Below are positions 41,467-50,261 of a DNA stretch of 64,000 bases, one piece after another; the first letter of the stretch is position 1; each line of letters starts with the position of its first letter. The position numbers and the translations under genes are program-made. Under the pieces are notes generated by a model. It was not told where the DNA came from. It worked only from the letters and a program-made list of their open reading frames with translations, and did not search any database. This stretch comes from an uncultured Ruminococcus sp. (GTDB taxonomy: Bacteria > Bacillota > Clostridia > Oscillospirales > Ruminococcaceae), in contig CAJTYV010000001.1 in NCBI GenBank assembly GCA_910584195.1, positions 254,818-318,817 on the forward strand. The letters run 5' to 3'.

Positions 41467-42810
41467 TCAACCCACTGTTATTTTTTCCTCAGGCAGACGT
41501 GAAACGTTTGAATGATTGCCGGAAACAGCAGCATATATAACTGTCAAAGTACCAACACGTCCCAAAAACATCATTATAATTAAAATAATATGAGACGCTG
41601 TTCCAAGCTGAGGTGTAAGCCCCAAAGAAAGTCCTACCGTTGCAATCGCTGATGAAGTTTCAAAAAGGCATTCACGTATCGGCTGATCGTCAATAATACT
41701 TATCGCCGCAGCTCCGGTAAGAAATATCGTAACATACATAAGCAGAATTGCGGCAGCCGTTTTGACAGTTTCATCAGATATGCGGCGACCGAAAAACTTC
41801 GTTGACTTCTCTTTACGGAAAACGGAAAACGCAGCCGAATACAGTACCGCAATAGTAGTTGTTTTCATGCCGCCTGCCGTAGAACCGGGAGAGCCGCCTA
41901 TAAGCATAAGCGCTATCATGATTATCATACCGCCGCCGCCAAGCATACCGAGATCTACTGTATTGAAACCCGCAGTTCTCGGTGTTACCGCCTGAAACAT
42001 AGCCGCCGTAATACGCTGCCCGATAGTCATATCCCACTTTTCACCGCCGAATTCAAAAAAGTAGTATACAGCAGGCAGCAGGATAAGAATGCCCGAAGTC
42101 GCCAATATAACCTTGCTTTGCATTCTGTATTTTTTCATACGGAACTTATGGACACGTATATCATCCCAAGTAAGAAATCCAAGTCCGCCGATGGTTATAA
42201 GAAGCATGATAACGATATTTACCGGAATGTTAAATGCAAAAGACGTCAGGGAAGAAAATTTCTCTCTCGTACCCATAAGGTCAAAACCCGCATTGCAAAA
42301 AGCGGATACAGAATGGAAAACAGAGTACCATATACCTTTTCCAATTCCAAATTCTTTGATAAACGACGGCATCATCAGCAGAGCCCCTGCCGCTTCGACT
42401 GCAAGTGTGATTTTTATAGCAAAAGCAGTAAATCGAACTATGCCTCCGACCTGCGGCGCAGAAATGGAATCCTGCATCGTACTTCTCTGCATAAGTCCTA
42501 TTTTACGTCCCGAAACCATAGCAAGAGCTGCGCCTATAGTAACAACGCCGAATCCGCCGATCTGTATCAGCAGAAGAATGATCGCCTGACCAAATTCCGT
42601 CCAGTACGTTGCCGTATCCTGCGTGATAAGTCCCGTTACGCATGCGGCTGATACAGCGGTAAACAACGCGTCCTCAAACTTAGCCGAACCATCGTTCCGT
42701 GAAGCGAAAGGCAGCATCAATAATAACGTGCCTGTCAGTATCACTCCCATAAAGCCAAAAATTATTATTTGAAACGACGATAACTTTCTGTTAAAAAATT
42801 TTTTCTTCAT
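41467..42810 (-). CDS. ktrB: Potassium transporter membrane subunit (KtrB/TrkH family)
   Basis: 447 residues with about ten membrane helices and the four P-loop repeats of the SKT superfamily: TAVSAACVTGLIT, HSVSAFCNAGFDL, QAVTPRTAGFNTV and ETSSAIATVGLSL. The filter Gly in each repeat is present. It pairs with KtrA for Na+- or H+-dependent K+ uptake. The size and single-RCK partner favour KtrB over TrkH. The gene order ktrB then ktrA on the minus strand suggests one operon. Confidence 0.93.
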   Translation of the reverse strand: MKKKFFNRKLSSFQIIIFGFMGVILTGTLLLMLPFASRNDGSAKFEDALFTAVSAACVTGLITQDTATYWTEFGQAIILLLIQIGGFGVVTIGAALAMVSGRKIGLMQRSTMQDSISAPQVGGIVRFTAFAIKITLAVEAAGALLMMPSFIKEFGIGKGIWYSVFHSVSAFCNAGFDLMGTREKFSSLTSFAFNIPVNIVIMLLITIGGLGFLTWDDIRVHKFRMKKYRMQSKVILATSGILILLPAVYYFFEFGGEKWDMTIGQRITAAMFQAVTPRTAGFNTVDLGMLGGGGMIIMIALMLIGGSPGSTAGGMKTTTIAVLYSAAFSVFRKEKSTKFFGRRISDETVKTAAAILLMYVTIFLTGAAAISIIDDQPIRECLFETSSAIATVGLSLGLTPQLGTASHIILIIMMFLGRVGTLTVIYAAVSGNHSNVSRLPEEKITVG

Positions 42811-42934
42811 ATATTCCCCATAAAATCACTGTCAGCCAATTTATGCGCTAAAACTTGCGTTCATAGGAAAGATGTGCGGATTTTTGAGACAATTTTATCG
42901 AAAAGACGCAAAGCCTATTTTTTGAACACAAGTT

Positions 42935-42964
42935 CTAAAGGAGCTGATATTACCAGCTCCTTTA
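42935..42964 (-). terminator. Terminator of the GH13 gene
   Basis: CTAAAGGAGCTG (42935-42946) pairs with CAGCTCCTTTA (42954-42964). On the minus strand a weak T-tract (TTTAGAACTTG) follows. It separates the amylase gene from ktrB, whose promoter must lie between 42811 and 42934. Confidence 0.65.
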
Positions 42965-43022
42965 AAGCATATTTTCTGTTAATATTCCAAAATAAAGAGT
43001 GAAATTTTGTACAAACGCTTAA

Positions 43023-44621
43023 TTAAAGCTTAACAAATCTCATAACCGAGCCATCGCTTGATTTTCCGCAGAATATAGCCTTTGGTCTCGCCCATACACT
43101 TCCGTCCGAGAGATTTTTGTAGACAACAAGCTCTTCATTATTTTCACTGTGACGTGCAACTGCGATGATCTCATATTCATTGCCCTTATAATGACGATAA
43201 CGACCTCCGACAATTACCTCTGTTTCATGAATTTCTTCTTCATGCGCCGGCTTTGCCTCAGGTTCTGTATTTACTATGTCGTCTGAAACGATTATCATGG
43301 AAGAAAACGGCGGCATAGTAATATGGGCACTGCCGTTATCGACCTGTATCTGATTTGCACTGAGAACGTCAACAAGAGCAGCAAGGTGAGTGCCAAAATT
43401 AAAGTCATACGGATAATCGGCAAGATTCAGCGCAATATAAACCGTCTGGTCGCCTTGAACCTTTTTGAAAAGCAGCTGCTGATTTGTTATCTGAATTCTC
43501 TCGTATCCGCCTGTTCTGAGTGCAGGATAAGCCTTATAAATTCTGCCGAGCTTTACGATGTGCTTGTAAAGATCGGTATTTTCCCGTTCCATATCTGCAA
43601 GATGCAGACACGGACGCAAACCGTCATCGGAATTATTCTCCTTACGACCCTGAATTCCGTATTCGCTTCCATAGTAAACAGACGGAATACCCGGCATCGT
43701 ATACATAAGAGTATATATAAGCGGCAGATGAGCCGGATTCGATACCGTACTTGCAAGACGGTTAACATCATGGTTGTCAACAAAATTGTATAAGTTGATG
43801 TTTCTGTATATACCGCCGTTTGCACCGGATTGACGGTTAATGGAGTAATCTATCTCGTAGTAGTTTTTATCATTATGAGAAGAATAAATGCCCTTATAGC
43901 ATTCGTAATTCGTAACACTGTCGAGCATTTCGGGATTTGCCCAACGATTGTAATCGCCGTGAATAATTTCTCCCATAAGCCAAAAATCACGTTTTTTACC
44001 CTTACAGAAATCGCGGATCCTCTTAAAGAAATTAAAATCAATACAGTCGGCTGCATCAAAACGTATACCATCAATATTGAAAGATTCGATCCAATAGTTT
44101 ACAGCGTCTATAATGTGATCGCATACGCCTACGTTACGAAGATTCAGCTTAACGAGATTGTAGTGACCGTTCCAGCCCTCATACCAAAACGGGTCGCCGC
44201 ATGGCGACTGTCCGCCAAAATTGAGATTCTGAAACCAGTCACAGTAACCGGAACCCTGTCCCTTTTCCTGAATATCCACAAACTGAGGAAATTTTCTTCC
44301 AACATGGTTAAAAACGCCGTCAAGTATTACCCTGATACCTGCTTCATGGAAACGATCGCAAATAAAACGGAAAGAATTATTGTCTCCGAGACGCCTGTCG
44401 ATCTTTTTATAATCAACGGTATCGTAACCATGTTCCACAGACTCAAAAACAGGACCGAAATATACGGCGTCAACGTTCATTTCCTTAAGATGAGGAATCC
44501 AGTCCAGTACCTTGTCAAGACGATACGACACATCGTTATTGCTGAAATCGTTGAACTTAGGCGCACCGCAGAAACCGAGAGGATAAATGTGATAAATTAT
44601 GGCGTTATCATACCAATTCAT
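43023..44621 (-). CDS. GH13 alpha-amylase-family enzyme fused to a DUF1653 domain
   Basis: 532 residues, no signal peptide, so intracellular. GH13 regions: I DGVFNHVG (about 100-107), II GIRFDAADC with the nucleophile Asp (about 189), III LMGEIIHGD with the acid/base Glu (about 217), IV FVDNHDVNR (about 288). Early DYKKIDRRLGDNNSFR recalls neopullulanase/cyclomaltodextrinase-type or GH13 glucan hydrolases. After a barrel-following beta domain (to about 445) comes an acidic linker. The last 65 residues match DUF1653 (VGGRYRHYKGNEYEIIAVAR, then SVWARPKAIF), normally a stand-alone small domain. Substrate is probably maltodextrin or glycogen. The role of the fused domain is unknown. Confidence 0.9.
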   Translation of the reverse strand: MNWYDNAIIYHIYPLGFCGAPKFNDFSNNDVSYRLDKVLDWIPHLKEMNVDAVYFGPVFESVEHGYDTVDYKKIDRRLGDNNSFRFICDRFHEAGIRVILDGVFNHVGRKFPQFVDIQEKGQGSGYCDWFQNLNFGGQSPCGDPFWYEGWNGHYNLVKLNLRNVGVCDHIIDAVNYWIESFNIDGIRFDAADCIDFNFFKRIRDFCKGKKRDFWLMGEIIHGDYNRWANPEMLDSVTNYECYKGIYSSHNDKNYYEIDYSINRQSGANGGIYRNINLYNFVDNHDVNRLASTVSNPAHLPLIYTLMYTMPGIPSVYYGSEYGIQGRKENNSDDGLRPCLHLADMERENTDLYKHIVKLGRIYKAYPALRTGGYERIQITNQQLLFKKVQGDQTVYIALNLADYPYDFNFGTHLAALVDVLSANQIQVDNGSAHITMPPFSSMIIVSDDIVNTEPEAKPAHEEEIHETEVIVGGRYRHYKGNEYEIIAVARHSENNEELVVYKNLSDGSVWARPKAIFCGKSSDGSVMRFVKL

Positions 44622-44647
44622 AATAAAAACTCCTTTTTACTTTCAGA

Positions 44648-45244
44648 CTATTTTTTGCTTCCTTCAATAAAATAAGAAGCCTCCATATCCGCAACATGAA
44701 GCGCAAAAGCAAGCGGATACGTTTCCAAAGCCTTTCCGATAAGGTTTTTGTCCTCAATACCTGAAAATCCCATATGCCAGCGGATAGCGCAGGCTTCATC
44801 ACGAGTGAGTCTGCCATCTCCGAAAAGATAGCCAGAGATTATATAAACCGATTTTTCGCCGTGACCGTAAGGCAGTGTCTCGTTAATCGTATAGGCATTG
44901 TATTTTTCCCATTTACCCGTAATATCGTTTTTGCGGTTGCGGACTTCAGTAGTATAGAAGTTGACCTTACAAAGATCGTGAAGCAGAGCAACTATAGCGA
45001 TAGTTTCTTCCGAAAAATCCATTCCGTAAAGTTCCTTTGCACGGGGACGTGAGAGATAATCTTTCAGGCAATGATAAACATTTACGCTGTGTTCAACCAA
45101 TCCGCCCTCGTAAGAGCCGTGAAATCTTGTGCTGCTCGGTGCTGTAAAAAAGTCTGATTTTTTTAAATACTCCAACAATTTATCCGCACCGGGACGCTTT
45201 ATATTTTCAGTGTATATTTTTATAAATTCTTCTTTTGGCGACAT
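44648..45244 (-). CDS. HD-domain hydrolase
   Basis: 198 residues from the ATG at 45244 with AAGGAG upstream; the frame extends 29 codons further without one. HD-domain signs: FHGSYEGGLVEHSVNVYHCL (first His), IVALLHDLCKVNFY (the HD pair) and RWHMGFSG with VADMEASYF at the end. These match the metal-dependent phosphohydrolase core, near YhaM-like or DNA/nucleotide-acting HD proteins, but no OB or exonuclease domain is present. It lies 26 bp upstream of the GH13 gene on the same strand, so the two may be cotranscribed. Confidence 0.85.
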   Translation of the reverse strand: MSPKEEFIKIYTENIKRPGADKLLEYLKKSDFFTAPSSTRFHGSYEGGLVEHSVNVYHCLKDYLSRPRAKELYGMDFSEETIAIVALLHDLCKVNFYTTEVRNRKNDITGKWEKYNAYTINETLPYGHGEKSVYIISGYLFGDGRLTRDEACAIRWHMGFSGIEDKNLIGKALETYPLAFALHVADMEASYFIEGSKK

Positions 45245-45364
45245 TGATACACTCCTTATGTACAGCAGACTATGCAATAGATCAGCCTTGATTTTGCCGG
45301 ACGATCTGCCTAAAAGACATGCCCAAAACACCTGCAGCAGCTTACGGCAGAAAACTATAGTTAC

Positions 45365-45393
45365 ATTATATCATATTCAAGACAAAATTTCAA
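45365..45393 (-). promoter_or_regulatory. Promoter of the HD-hydrolase/GH13 unit
   Basis: Minus strand TTGAAA (45388-45393), 17 bp, TGATATAAT (TATAAT 45365-45370); leader about 115 nt. Confidence 0.7.
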
Positions 45394-45444
45394 GGGTTTT
45401 TGTTGATTTTTACGTATAAATTTTATTAACAAAATTGTATATTT

Positions 45445-45762
45445 TCACGTTTTGTACCTTATTTCATATTTTTTCGCATATTCTATTCCGAATTTTTCGG
45501 AAAGAAATTCCTTATCTGAAACAAGAAGAAGCTTTTGTGGACGTTTCAGTTTCTTCACTGCACATTCAAGTTTTAAAGCGTCCGATCTGCTGTCACAGCT
45601 CCATACGGCGAGAATTTTTTCGGGAGGATTTGCACGGGTAAATTTTGCGCCTTTTTTTCCTCCCGAATGCTCTGCAAAACGTCGTTCCATATCAGTCGTT
45701 ATCCCTGTATACAGCCTGCCGTCACGGCATTGTATAACATATATAAAGTATGCTTGGGTCAC
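45445..45762 (-). CDS. GIY-YIG endonuclease-fold protein (YhbQ/UPF0213-like)
   Basis: 105 residues with a GTG start (the reverse complement of CAC at 45760-45762) that overlaps the tex stop by 4 bp (GTGA). YFIYVIQCRDGRLYTGITTD contains the GIY-YIG core with catalytic Tyr. MERRFAEHSGGKKGAKF adds the conserved Arg and His; the Glu near ALKLECAVK completes the site. Proteins of this size are single-domain UPF0213 members without DNA-recognition modules. Coupling to tex may indicate a nucleic-acid repair or uptake role; function is not established. Confidence 0.92.
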   Translation of the reverse strand: MTQAYFIYVIQCRDGRLYTGITTDMERRFAEHSGGKKGAKFTRANPPEKILAVWSCDSRSDALKLECAVKKLKRPQKLLLVSDKEFLSEKFGIEYAKKYEIRYKT

Positions 45763-48023
45763 TTTGTTTTTATTCTGAAAGCACTGTTATTTATCTTTGA
45801 CGGGTCAAATCCCTTCTGTTCGCGTTTTTCACGGCGTGGACGGTCGTTTCTCTTTTTCTTCTGCTCTTTTTTCTCCGCCTCATCGTCAAGTTTCATAGTC
45901 AAAGAGATACGGCTGCGCTTTACGTCAACTTCCAGAACGCGGACTTTAACGACCTCTCCTACCTTTACAGCTTCAAGAGGATGCTTTATAAATTTATTGC
46001 AGATCTGAGAAATATGAACGAGGCCGTCCTCATGAACTCCTATATCAACAAATGCGCCGAAATCAATGATATTGCGTACAGTTCCCACAAGCTCCATTCC
46101 GGGTTTCAGATCCTTTATCTCCATAACATCGCCGCTTCTGAGCAGAGGCGGAGGAAGTTCGTCACGAAGGTCGCGTCCGGGTTTTTTCAATTCTCCGATA
46201 ATGTCTGTCAGCGTAGGAACACCGATTCCGAGCTTTTCGCTTACATTATTGACGTTTACCGAATCTGAAACCAAAATTCCGCCCCCAGCAACATCTGCAA
46301 GAGTAAAACCGCATTCGCTTATAAGAGCTTCGGCCGCTTTATAGCTTTCGGGATGAACCGCTGTATTATCCAGAGGATTCTTTCCATCGCGGACACGCAG
46401 GAATCCGGCGCACTGTTCAAAAGCTTTTTTGCCCAGCTTCGGAACTTTCATAAGTTCCTTACGATCGGTGAATTTTCCGTTTTCCTCACGGTAAGCCACA
46501 ATATTTTTAGCCACTGCCGAATTGATACCTGCAACATATGAAAGAAGCGAATGTGAAGCTGTGTTAAGGTCAACGCCTACAGAGTTAACGCAGTCCTCTA
46601 CAACTCCCGAAAGAGCATCATTCATGCGTGCCTGAGGCATATCATGCTGATACTGACCGACTCCGATTGCCTTCGGCTCTATTTTAACAAGCTCGGCAAG
46701 CGGATCCTGCAAGCGGCGCGCAATGGAAACCGCGCTTCTCAGGGAAACATCATAATCGGGGAATTCCTCAGCTGCAAGCTTGGATGCCGAATACACTGAA
46801 GCTCCTGCCTCGCTGACTACGATGTAGCTTACAGGCTGAGACAGTTCTTTTATAAGCTCGGCAGCAAACTGCTCTGTTTCACGCGACGCCGTGCCGTTTC
46901 CGATAGAAATTGTAGTAACGTTATGTTTCTGAATAAGGTCTTTGATTATTTTTTTAGAAAGCGCTATATTCGTTTTCGGTCCGGGAGTACAGTAAACCAC
47001 GTTTGTATCAAGGACCTTTCCGGTAGAGTCGATAACGGCAACCTTGCATCCCGTTCTGTACCCCGGATCAAGACCGAGTATGACGCTGTTTTTGAGAGGC
47101 GGCTGGAGAAGAAGCTGACGGAGGTTAGAAGCAAAAACCTTTATAGACTCCTCAGCGGCATTAGCTGTCATTTCCGAACGCACCTCACGCTCAATAGACG
47201 GAAAGATAAGCCTTTTATATCCGTCCTCTGCAGCAGCGCGTACAAGTTCACCGCATGGATTGTTCGCCTTGATATACTTGCTGAAAATTATATCGGTCGC
47301 AGCCGTTTCGTCAAGTGAAAGAGAAACTTTAAGGAACCCTTCTTTCTCTCCTCTGTCAAGAGCAAGAACACGATGATTAGCCACCTTTGACACCGGTTCC
47401 GAATATTCGTAGTAATTAGTGTAAACGCTTTCTGCTTCGGGGTCGGAAGCTTTTGAAACGATCTCACCTTTTTCCGATGCGGCGGAACGGAGCTTCTTAC
47501 GCAGCTCTGCATCGTCCGAAATATCCTCGGCGATAATATCCATTGCTCCCTGAATAGCAGCGGCAATATCGGGAACTTCCTTTTCCTCGTTTACAAATTT
47601 AGCTGCTTCCGCTTCGGGATCGGAAGAGTTCTCCTGAGCCATGATTATCACCGCAAGAGGTTCAAGACCTTTTTCACGGGCAATACTTGCTCTCGTACGT
47701 CTCTTGGGCTTGAAGGGACGGTAAATATCCTCAACCTCAACAAGAGTTACGGCAGCCGAAATAGCATTTTCGATCTCGGGCGTCATTTTTTCCTGTTCGG
47801 TTATAGCTGCGCGTACTTCCTCCTTGCGCTTTTCAAGATTGCGCAGATAGGTAAGGCGCTCGGAAAGCTCACGCAGGATCTGATCGTCCAGTGAACCGGT
47901 AACTTCTTTACGATACCGCGCAATAAAAGGAATGGTCGCACCCTCGTCTATAAGTCCGACGGTATTATCGACCTGCTCCTGTCTCAGATTAAATTCTTTA
48001 GCTAATTCTTTGTTAATATCCAT
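45759..48023 (-). CDS. tex: Tex-family RNA-binding transcription accessory protein
   Basis: 754 residues, typical of Tex. N-terminal Tex domain with TIPFIARYRKEVTGSLDD (about 30-47), YqgF/RNase H-like domain from LGLDPGYRTGCKVAVIDSTG (about 314-333), helix-hairpin-helix part (LNTASHSLLSYVAGINSAVA, about 490-509; KVPKLGKKAFEQCAGFLRVR), and a C-terminal S1 domain (about 635-705, GTVRNIIDFGAFVDIGVHED, GLVHIS). The highly charged tail (KKEQKKKRNDRPRREKREQK) is likely an RNA contact. Tex aids transcription/translation coupling and toxin expression in pathogens. It is translationally coupled to the GIY-YIG gene. Confidence 0.96.
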   Translation of the reverse strand: MDINKELAKEFNLRQEQVDNTVGLIDEGATIPFIARYRKEVTGSLDDQILRELSERLTYLRNLEKRKEEVRAAITEQEKMTPEIENAISAAVTLVEVEDIYRPFKPKRRTRASIAREKGLEPLAVIIMAQENSSDPEAEAAKFVNEEKEVPDIAAAIQGAMDIIAEDISDDAELRKKLRSAASEKGEIVSKASDPEAESVYTNYYEYSEPVSKVANHRVLALDRGEKEGFLKVSLSLDETAATDIIFSKYIKANNPCGELVRAAAEDGYKRLIFPSIEREVRSEMTANAAEESIKVFASNLRQLLLQPPLKNSVILGLDPGYRTGCKVAVIDSTGKVLDTNVVYCTPGPKTNIALSKKIIKDLIQKHNVTTISIGNGTASRETEQFAAELIKELSQPVSYIVVSEAGASVYSASKLAAEEFPDYDVSLRSAVSIARRLQDPLAELVKIEPKAIGVGQYQHDMPQARMNDALSGVVEDCVNSVGVDLNTASHSLLSYVAGINSAVAKNIVAYREENGKFTDRKELMKVPKLGKKAFEQCAGFLRVRDGKNPLDNTAVHPESYKAAEALISECGFTLADVAGGGILVSDSVNVNNVSEKLGIGVPTLTDIIGELKKPGRDLRDELPPPLLRSGDVMEIKDLKPGMELVGTVRNIIDFGAFVDIGVHEDGLVHISQICNKFIKHPLEAVKVGEVVKVRVLEVDVKRSRISLTMKLDDEAEKKEQKKKRNDRPRREKREQKGFDPSKINNSAFRIKTK

Positions 48024-48111
48024 ATTTTATCCTTTCAGCGTAATAATTATTTTCAGAACCTGTCTGTAATTCAATGTGTACTGCTGTCCCCCGTTCAAAT
48101 TAAAAACAGTA

Positions 48112-49050
48112 CTAATTATTAAGCCTGTCTATCCATGAAAAAAAGGTTTTTGCAATGTCACGATAGACGGCGAGATTATTTTTTTCATTCAGCACCTCAT
48201 GACGCATATTGTCAAAAAGTCTGTGAGATATACTTTCGTAGCCTGCCGTACGGAGATTCTCTATAGACCGGAAAAATCGCTTTTCCGACAGCATTACGGG
48301 GTCTTCTTTGCCCGATATGAACCGTATCGGAAGATTCCGATTTTTCATCTGCCACCCTTTGCCGCTGTAGGTTTCTTTTAAAAGATACAGCAAAGCTTCA
48401 TAGCCGTTGAGCGTATAAATGAAGTTTGAACGCGGATTTTCATTGAACTCTTCTACGACTTCCTTTCGGCTGCATATCCATGAATGAGGAATCGTCCCGA
48501 AATTTTTGTTGAAAAGCTTTTCCGCCGCTTCACTTACGCTTTCGCTGCGGTAACGGCTTTTCCGGCGTTTGGCAAGAGCGGAATTTATAGCTCTTACAAG
48601 TCCCGAAAAACGGCTGTATGAAGGCGAACCAAGAATAATAAGTCCGTTTATTTCATCGTCATGCTCCTTTAAAAAGCACCTTGCCCCCAGCGATCCCATG
48701 CTGTGAGCTGCCATAAAGCACGGCAGATCCGGATACGCCGTGTGAATCATGCGGTTAAGCTGCGCTATATCCGAAACAAACCCCTTTCCTCCGTTTTTAA
48801 ACAGAAAGCCGAGATCATCCTCGGTAACAACACTGCTGCCATGACCGCGATTGTCATGAATAACGGTAATAAAGCCTTGTTCAGCAAGATAATCCATAAA
48901 ATCATAATAACGTTCCTTATATTCGTTCATACCGTGAACCAGCTGAACTGCGCCGTATGCCTCTCCGATAGGAACGGCGGCGGCAGCAGATATTTCAAGT
49001 CCGTCAAATTCCGAGGTAAAATTAATTTCCTTTAAAGCTGCGTTTATCAT
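48112..49050 (-). CDS. Alpha/beta hydrolase (monoacylglycerol lipase-like)
   Basis: 312 residues, no signal peptide. VQLVHGMNEYKERYYDFMDY gives the oxyanion region, then VIHDNRGHGSS. The nucleophile elbow is MAAHSMGSLGARCF (Ser about 117). The acid is probably in FISGKEDPVM and the His in FDNMRHEVLNE. This is the serine aminopeptidase S33/lysophospholipase type of the fold. It is divergent from the TetR-type regulator, whose target it may be. A TTGCAT-17-TAAAAT promoter with a GTCCA-ATA-TGGAC palindrome just downstream lies in the 307-bp gap. Confidence 0.92.
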   Translation of the reverse strand: MINAALKEINFTSEFDGLEISAAAAVPIGEAYGAVQLVHGMNEYKERYYDFMDYLAEQGFITVIHDNRGHGSSVVTEDDLGFLFKNGGKGFVSDIAQLNRMIHTAYPDLPCFMAAHSMGSLGARCFLKEHDDEINGLIILGSPSYSRFSGLVRAINSALAKRRKSRYRSESVSEAAEKLFNKNFGTIPHSWICSRKEVVEEFNENPRSNFIYTLNGYEALLYLLKETYSGKGWQMKNRNLPIRFISGKEDPVMLSEKRFFRSIENLRTAGYESISHRLFDNMRHEVLNEKNNLAVYRDIAKTFFSWIDRLNN

Positions 49051-49132
49051 AAATTCACCTTCTTTTCATGGCTGACCATAAAGCCTTTGTAATCTGTCCG
49101 CACAGGATTTACGCTCAAAAGAAGCGCACAGC

Positions 49133-49145
49133 GTCCAATATGGAC
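49133..49145. promoter_or_regulatory. Possible operator GTCCA-ATA-TGGAC
   Basis: Odd palindrome with 5-bp arms at about +8 to +20 of the hydrolase promoter. A plausible site for the divergently encoded TetR-type protein, but short, so chance cannot be excluded. Confidence 0.35.
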
Positions 49146-49158
49146 AGGTACTTATATT

Positions 49159-49187
49159 ATTTTACCATAATCTGAATAAAAATGCAA
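49159..49187 (-). promoter_or_regulatory. Promoter of the alpha/beta hydrolase gene
   Basis: Minus strand TTGCAT (49182-49187), 17 bp, TAAAAT (49159-49164). Confidence 0.6.
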
Positions 49188-49293
49188 GTATAAATTCTTT
49201 CTCTTTTCTCAGAGCGTATTCAACTTTGGCGGAAGCAAATTCCGCTTGAAATTTACTCTGAAAAAATATCTACCGAATTTTTTTCCGCGTCTG

Positions 49294-49322
49294 TTGCAAA
49301 TTCAAATATAATATGCTATAAT
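49294..49322 (+). promoter_or_regulatory. Promoter of the TetR-type gene
   Basis: TTGCAA (49294-49299), 17 bp, TGCTATAAT (TATAAT 49317-49322), 35 bp ahead of the start codon. The rest of the 307-bp divergent gap shows nothing else. Confidence 0.75.
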
Positions 49323-49357
49323 AAACCTGTTCAAGCAAAAGGAAAGGAGCGGTCGTT

Positions 49358-49936
49358 TTGGCAGGATTAACAAAACAGGCGATTCGCAGCTCATGCATCA
49401 AGCTGCTGAACGAAAAAAAGACGTATCAGCAGATAACAGTCAAAGACATTGTCGAGGATTGCGGCATAAACAGAAATTCCTTTTATTATCACTATCAGGA
49501 TCTGCCGTCTCTTATCGAAGAAATAATCACAGACGAAGCCGACAGACTTATACGCGACTATCCAAGAATAGAAAGCATAGAAGACGGTATGCGCGCGGCA
49601 GCGTCTTTTGCACTGGAAAATAAAAAGGCTGTTCTGCATATTTATCATTCCGCAAACCGGGAAATGTACGAACAGCACCTTTGGCGCATATGCGGACACG
49701 TTGCGGAAGCCTACATAAATACGGCGTTTTCGGAATACAGCATTCCAGAGACAGATAAGCAGATAATTATACGATTTCATAAATGCGAATGCTTCGGAAT
49801 AATTACCGACTGGCTTAGCAGCGGAATGAAAAGCGACATTATAGAAGTAATACGCCGTCTCTGCGATATACGCAAAGGAATGACAAAGGAAATGTTCCGA
49901 AGATGTGAAGAAGAAAATTCAGACAAAAACAAGTAA
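49358..49936 (+). CDS. TetR/AcrR-family transcriptional regulator
   Basis: 192 residues with a TTG start at 49358, chosen because AAAGGAG lies 8 bp upstream and no in-frame ATG precedes the helix-turn-helix. The DNA-binding part YQQITVKDIVEDCGINRNSFYYHYQDL (about 24-50, given here in outline: ITVKDIV, GINRNSFYYHYQD) is classic TetR. The C-terminal half (about 70-185) is a helical ligand/dimer domain. It heads the DUF308/MMPL/heptad cassette and is divergent from the hydrolase. A strong terminator follows it, so the cassette genes have separate transcription. Confidence 0.9.
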   Translation: MAGLTKQAIRSSCIKLLNEKKTYQQITVKDIVEDCGINRNSFYYHYQDLPSLIEEIITDEADRLIRDYPRIESIEDGMRAAASFALENKKAVLHIYHSANREMYEQHLWRICGHVAEAYINTAFSEYSIPETDKQIIIRFHKCECFGIITDWLSSGMKSDIIEVIRRLCDIRKGMTKEMFRRCEEENSDKNK

Positions 49937-49950
49937 ATGACCAAATTTTT

Positions 49951-49974
49951 AACAGACAGTCCGCCCTGTCTGTT
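49951..49974 (+). terminator. Terminator of the TetR-type gene
   Basis: AACAGACAG / CTGTCTGTT perfect stem, 14 bp past the stop, followed by TTCTTTTTTTT. Confidence 0.92.
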
Positions 49975-50005
49975 TTCTTTTTTTCAAAGATATGATATTA
50001 TAAAT

Positions 50006-50184
50006 TTAAGGCAGCACCGCACAAAGATTGTGCCGGAGATGCGCAGTAGAATTTTTTGTCAGATTATATAAAAACGGCGCAGGCATACTAACGTATGTCA
50101 AGGAGTTTTTGTGCAGGTTGACGGGAAAGGCGCAAGCAGATTCGATACAAAGCCGTCAGGCGGTCTTTGTGCGGCGCTGACTTA
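50006..50184 (+). repeat. Long-hairpin repeat element upstream of the DUF308 gene
   Basis: Ends 50006-50026 (starting TTAAGGCAGCACCGCAC) and 50164-50184 are inverted repeats matching at 19 of 21. The near-central core is GGCATACTAACGTATGTCAA (about 50082-50101), equal in design to the cores of the elements at 586, 50836 and 55338. It ends 78 bp before the ATG. A partial second left end (TTAAGGAAATACCACAC, 50182-50198) follows directly, as if two copies once lay in tandem. Confidence 0.75.
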
Positions 50185-50261
50185 AGGAAATACCACACCA
50201 AACCCGCCTGACAAAGCAATGGTTCTGTATGAATTTCCAAACAAATCGAAAGGATGATATT

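Noticed and set aside
43830..44675. 281-codon open frame on the plus strand inside the GH13 gene
   Set aside because: Antisense shadow of a gene whose catalytic motifs are complete on the other strand.
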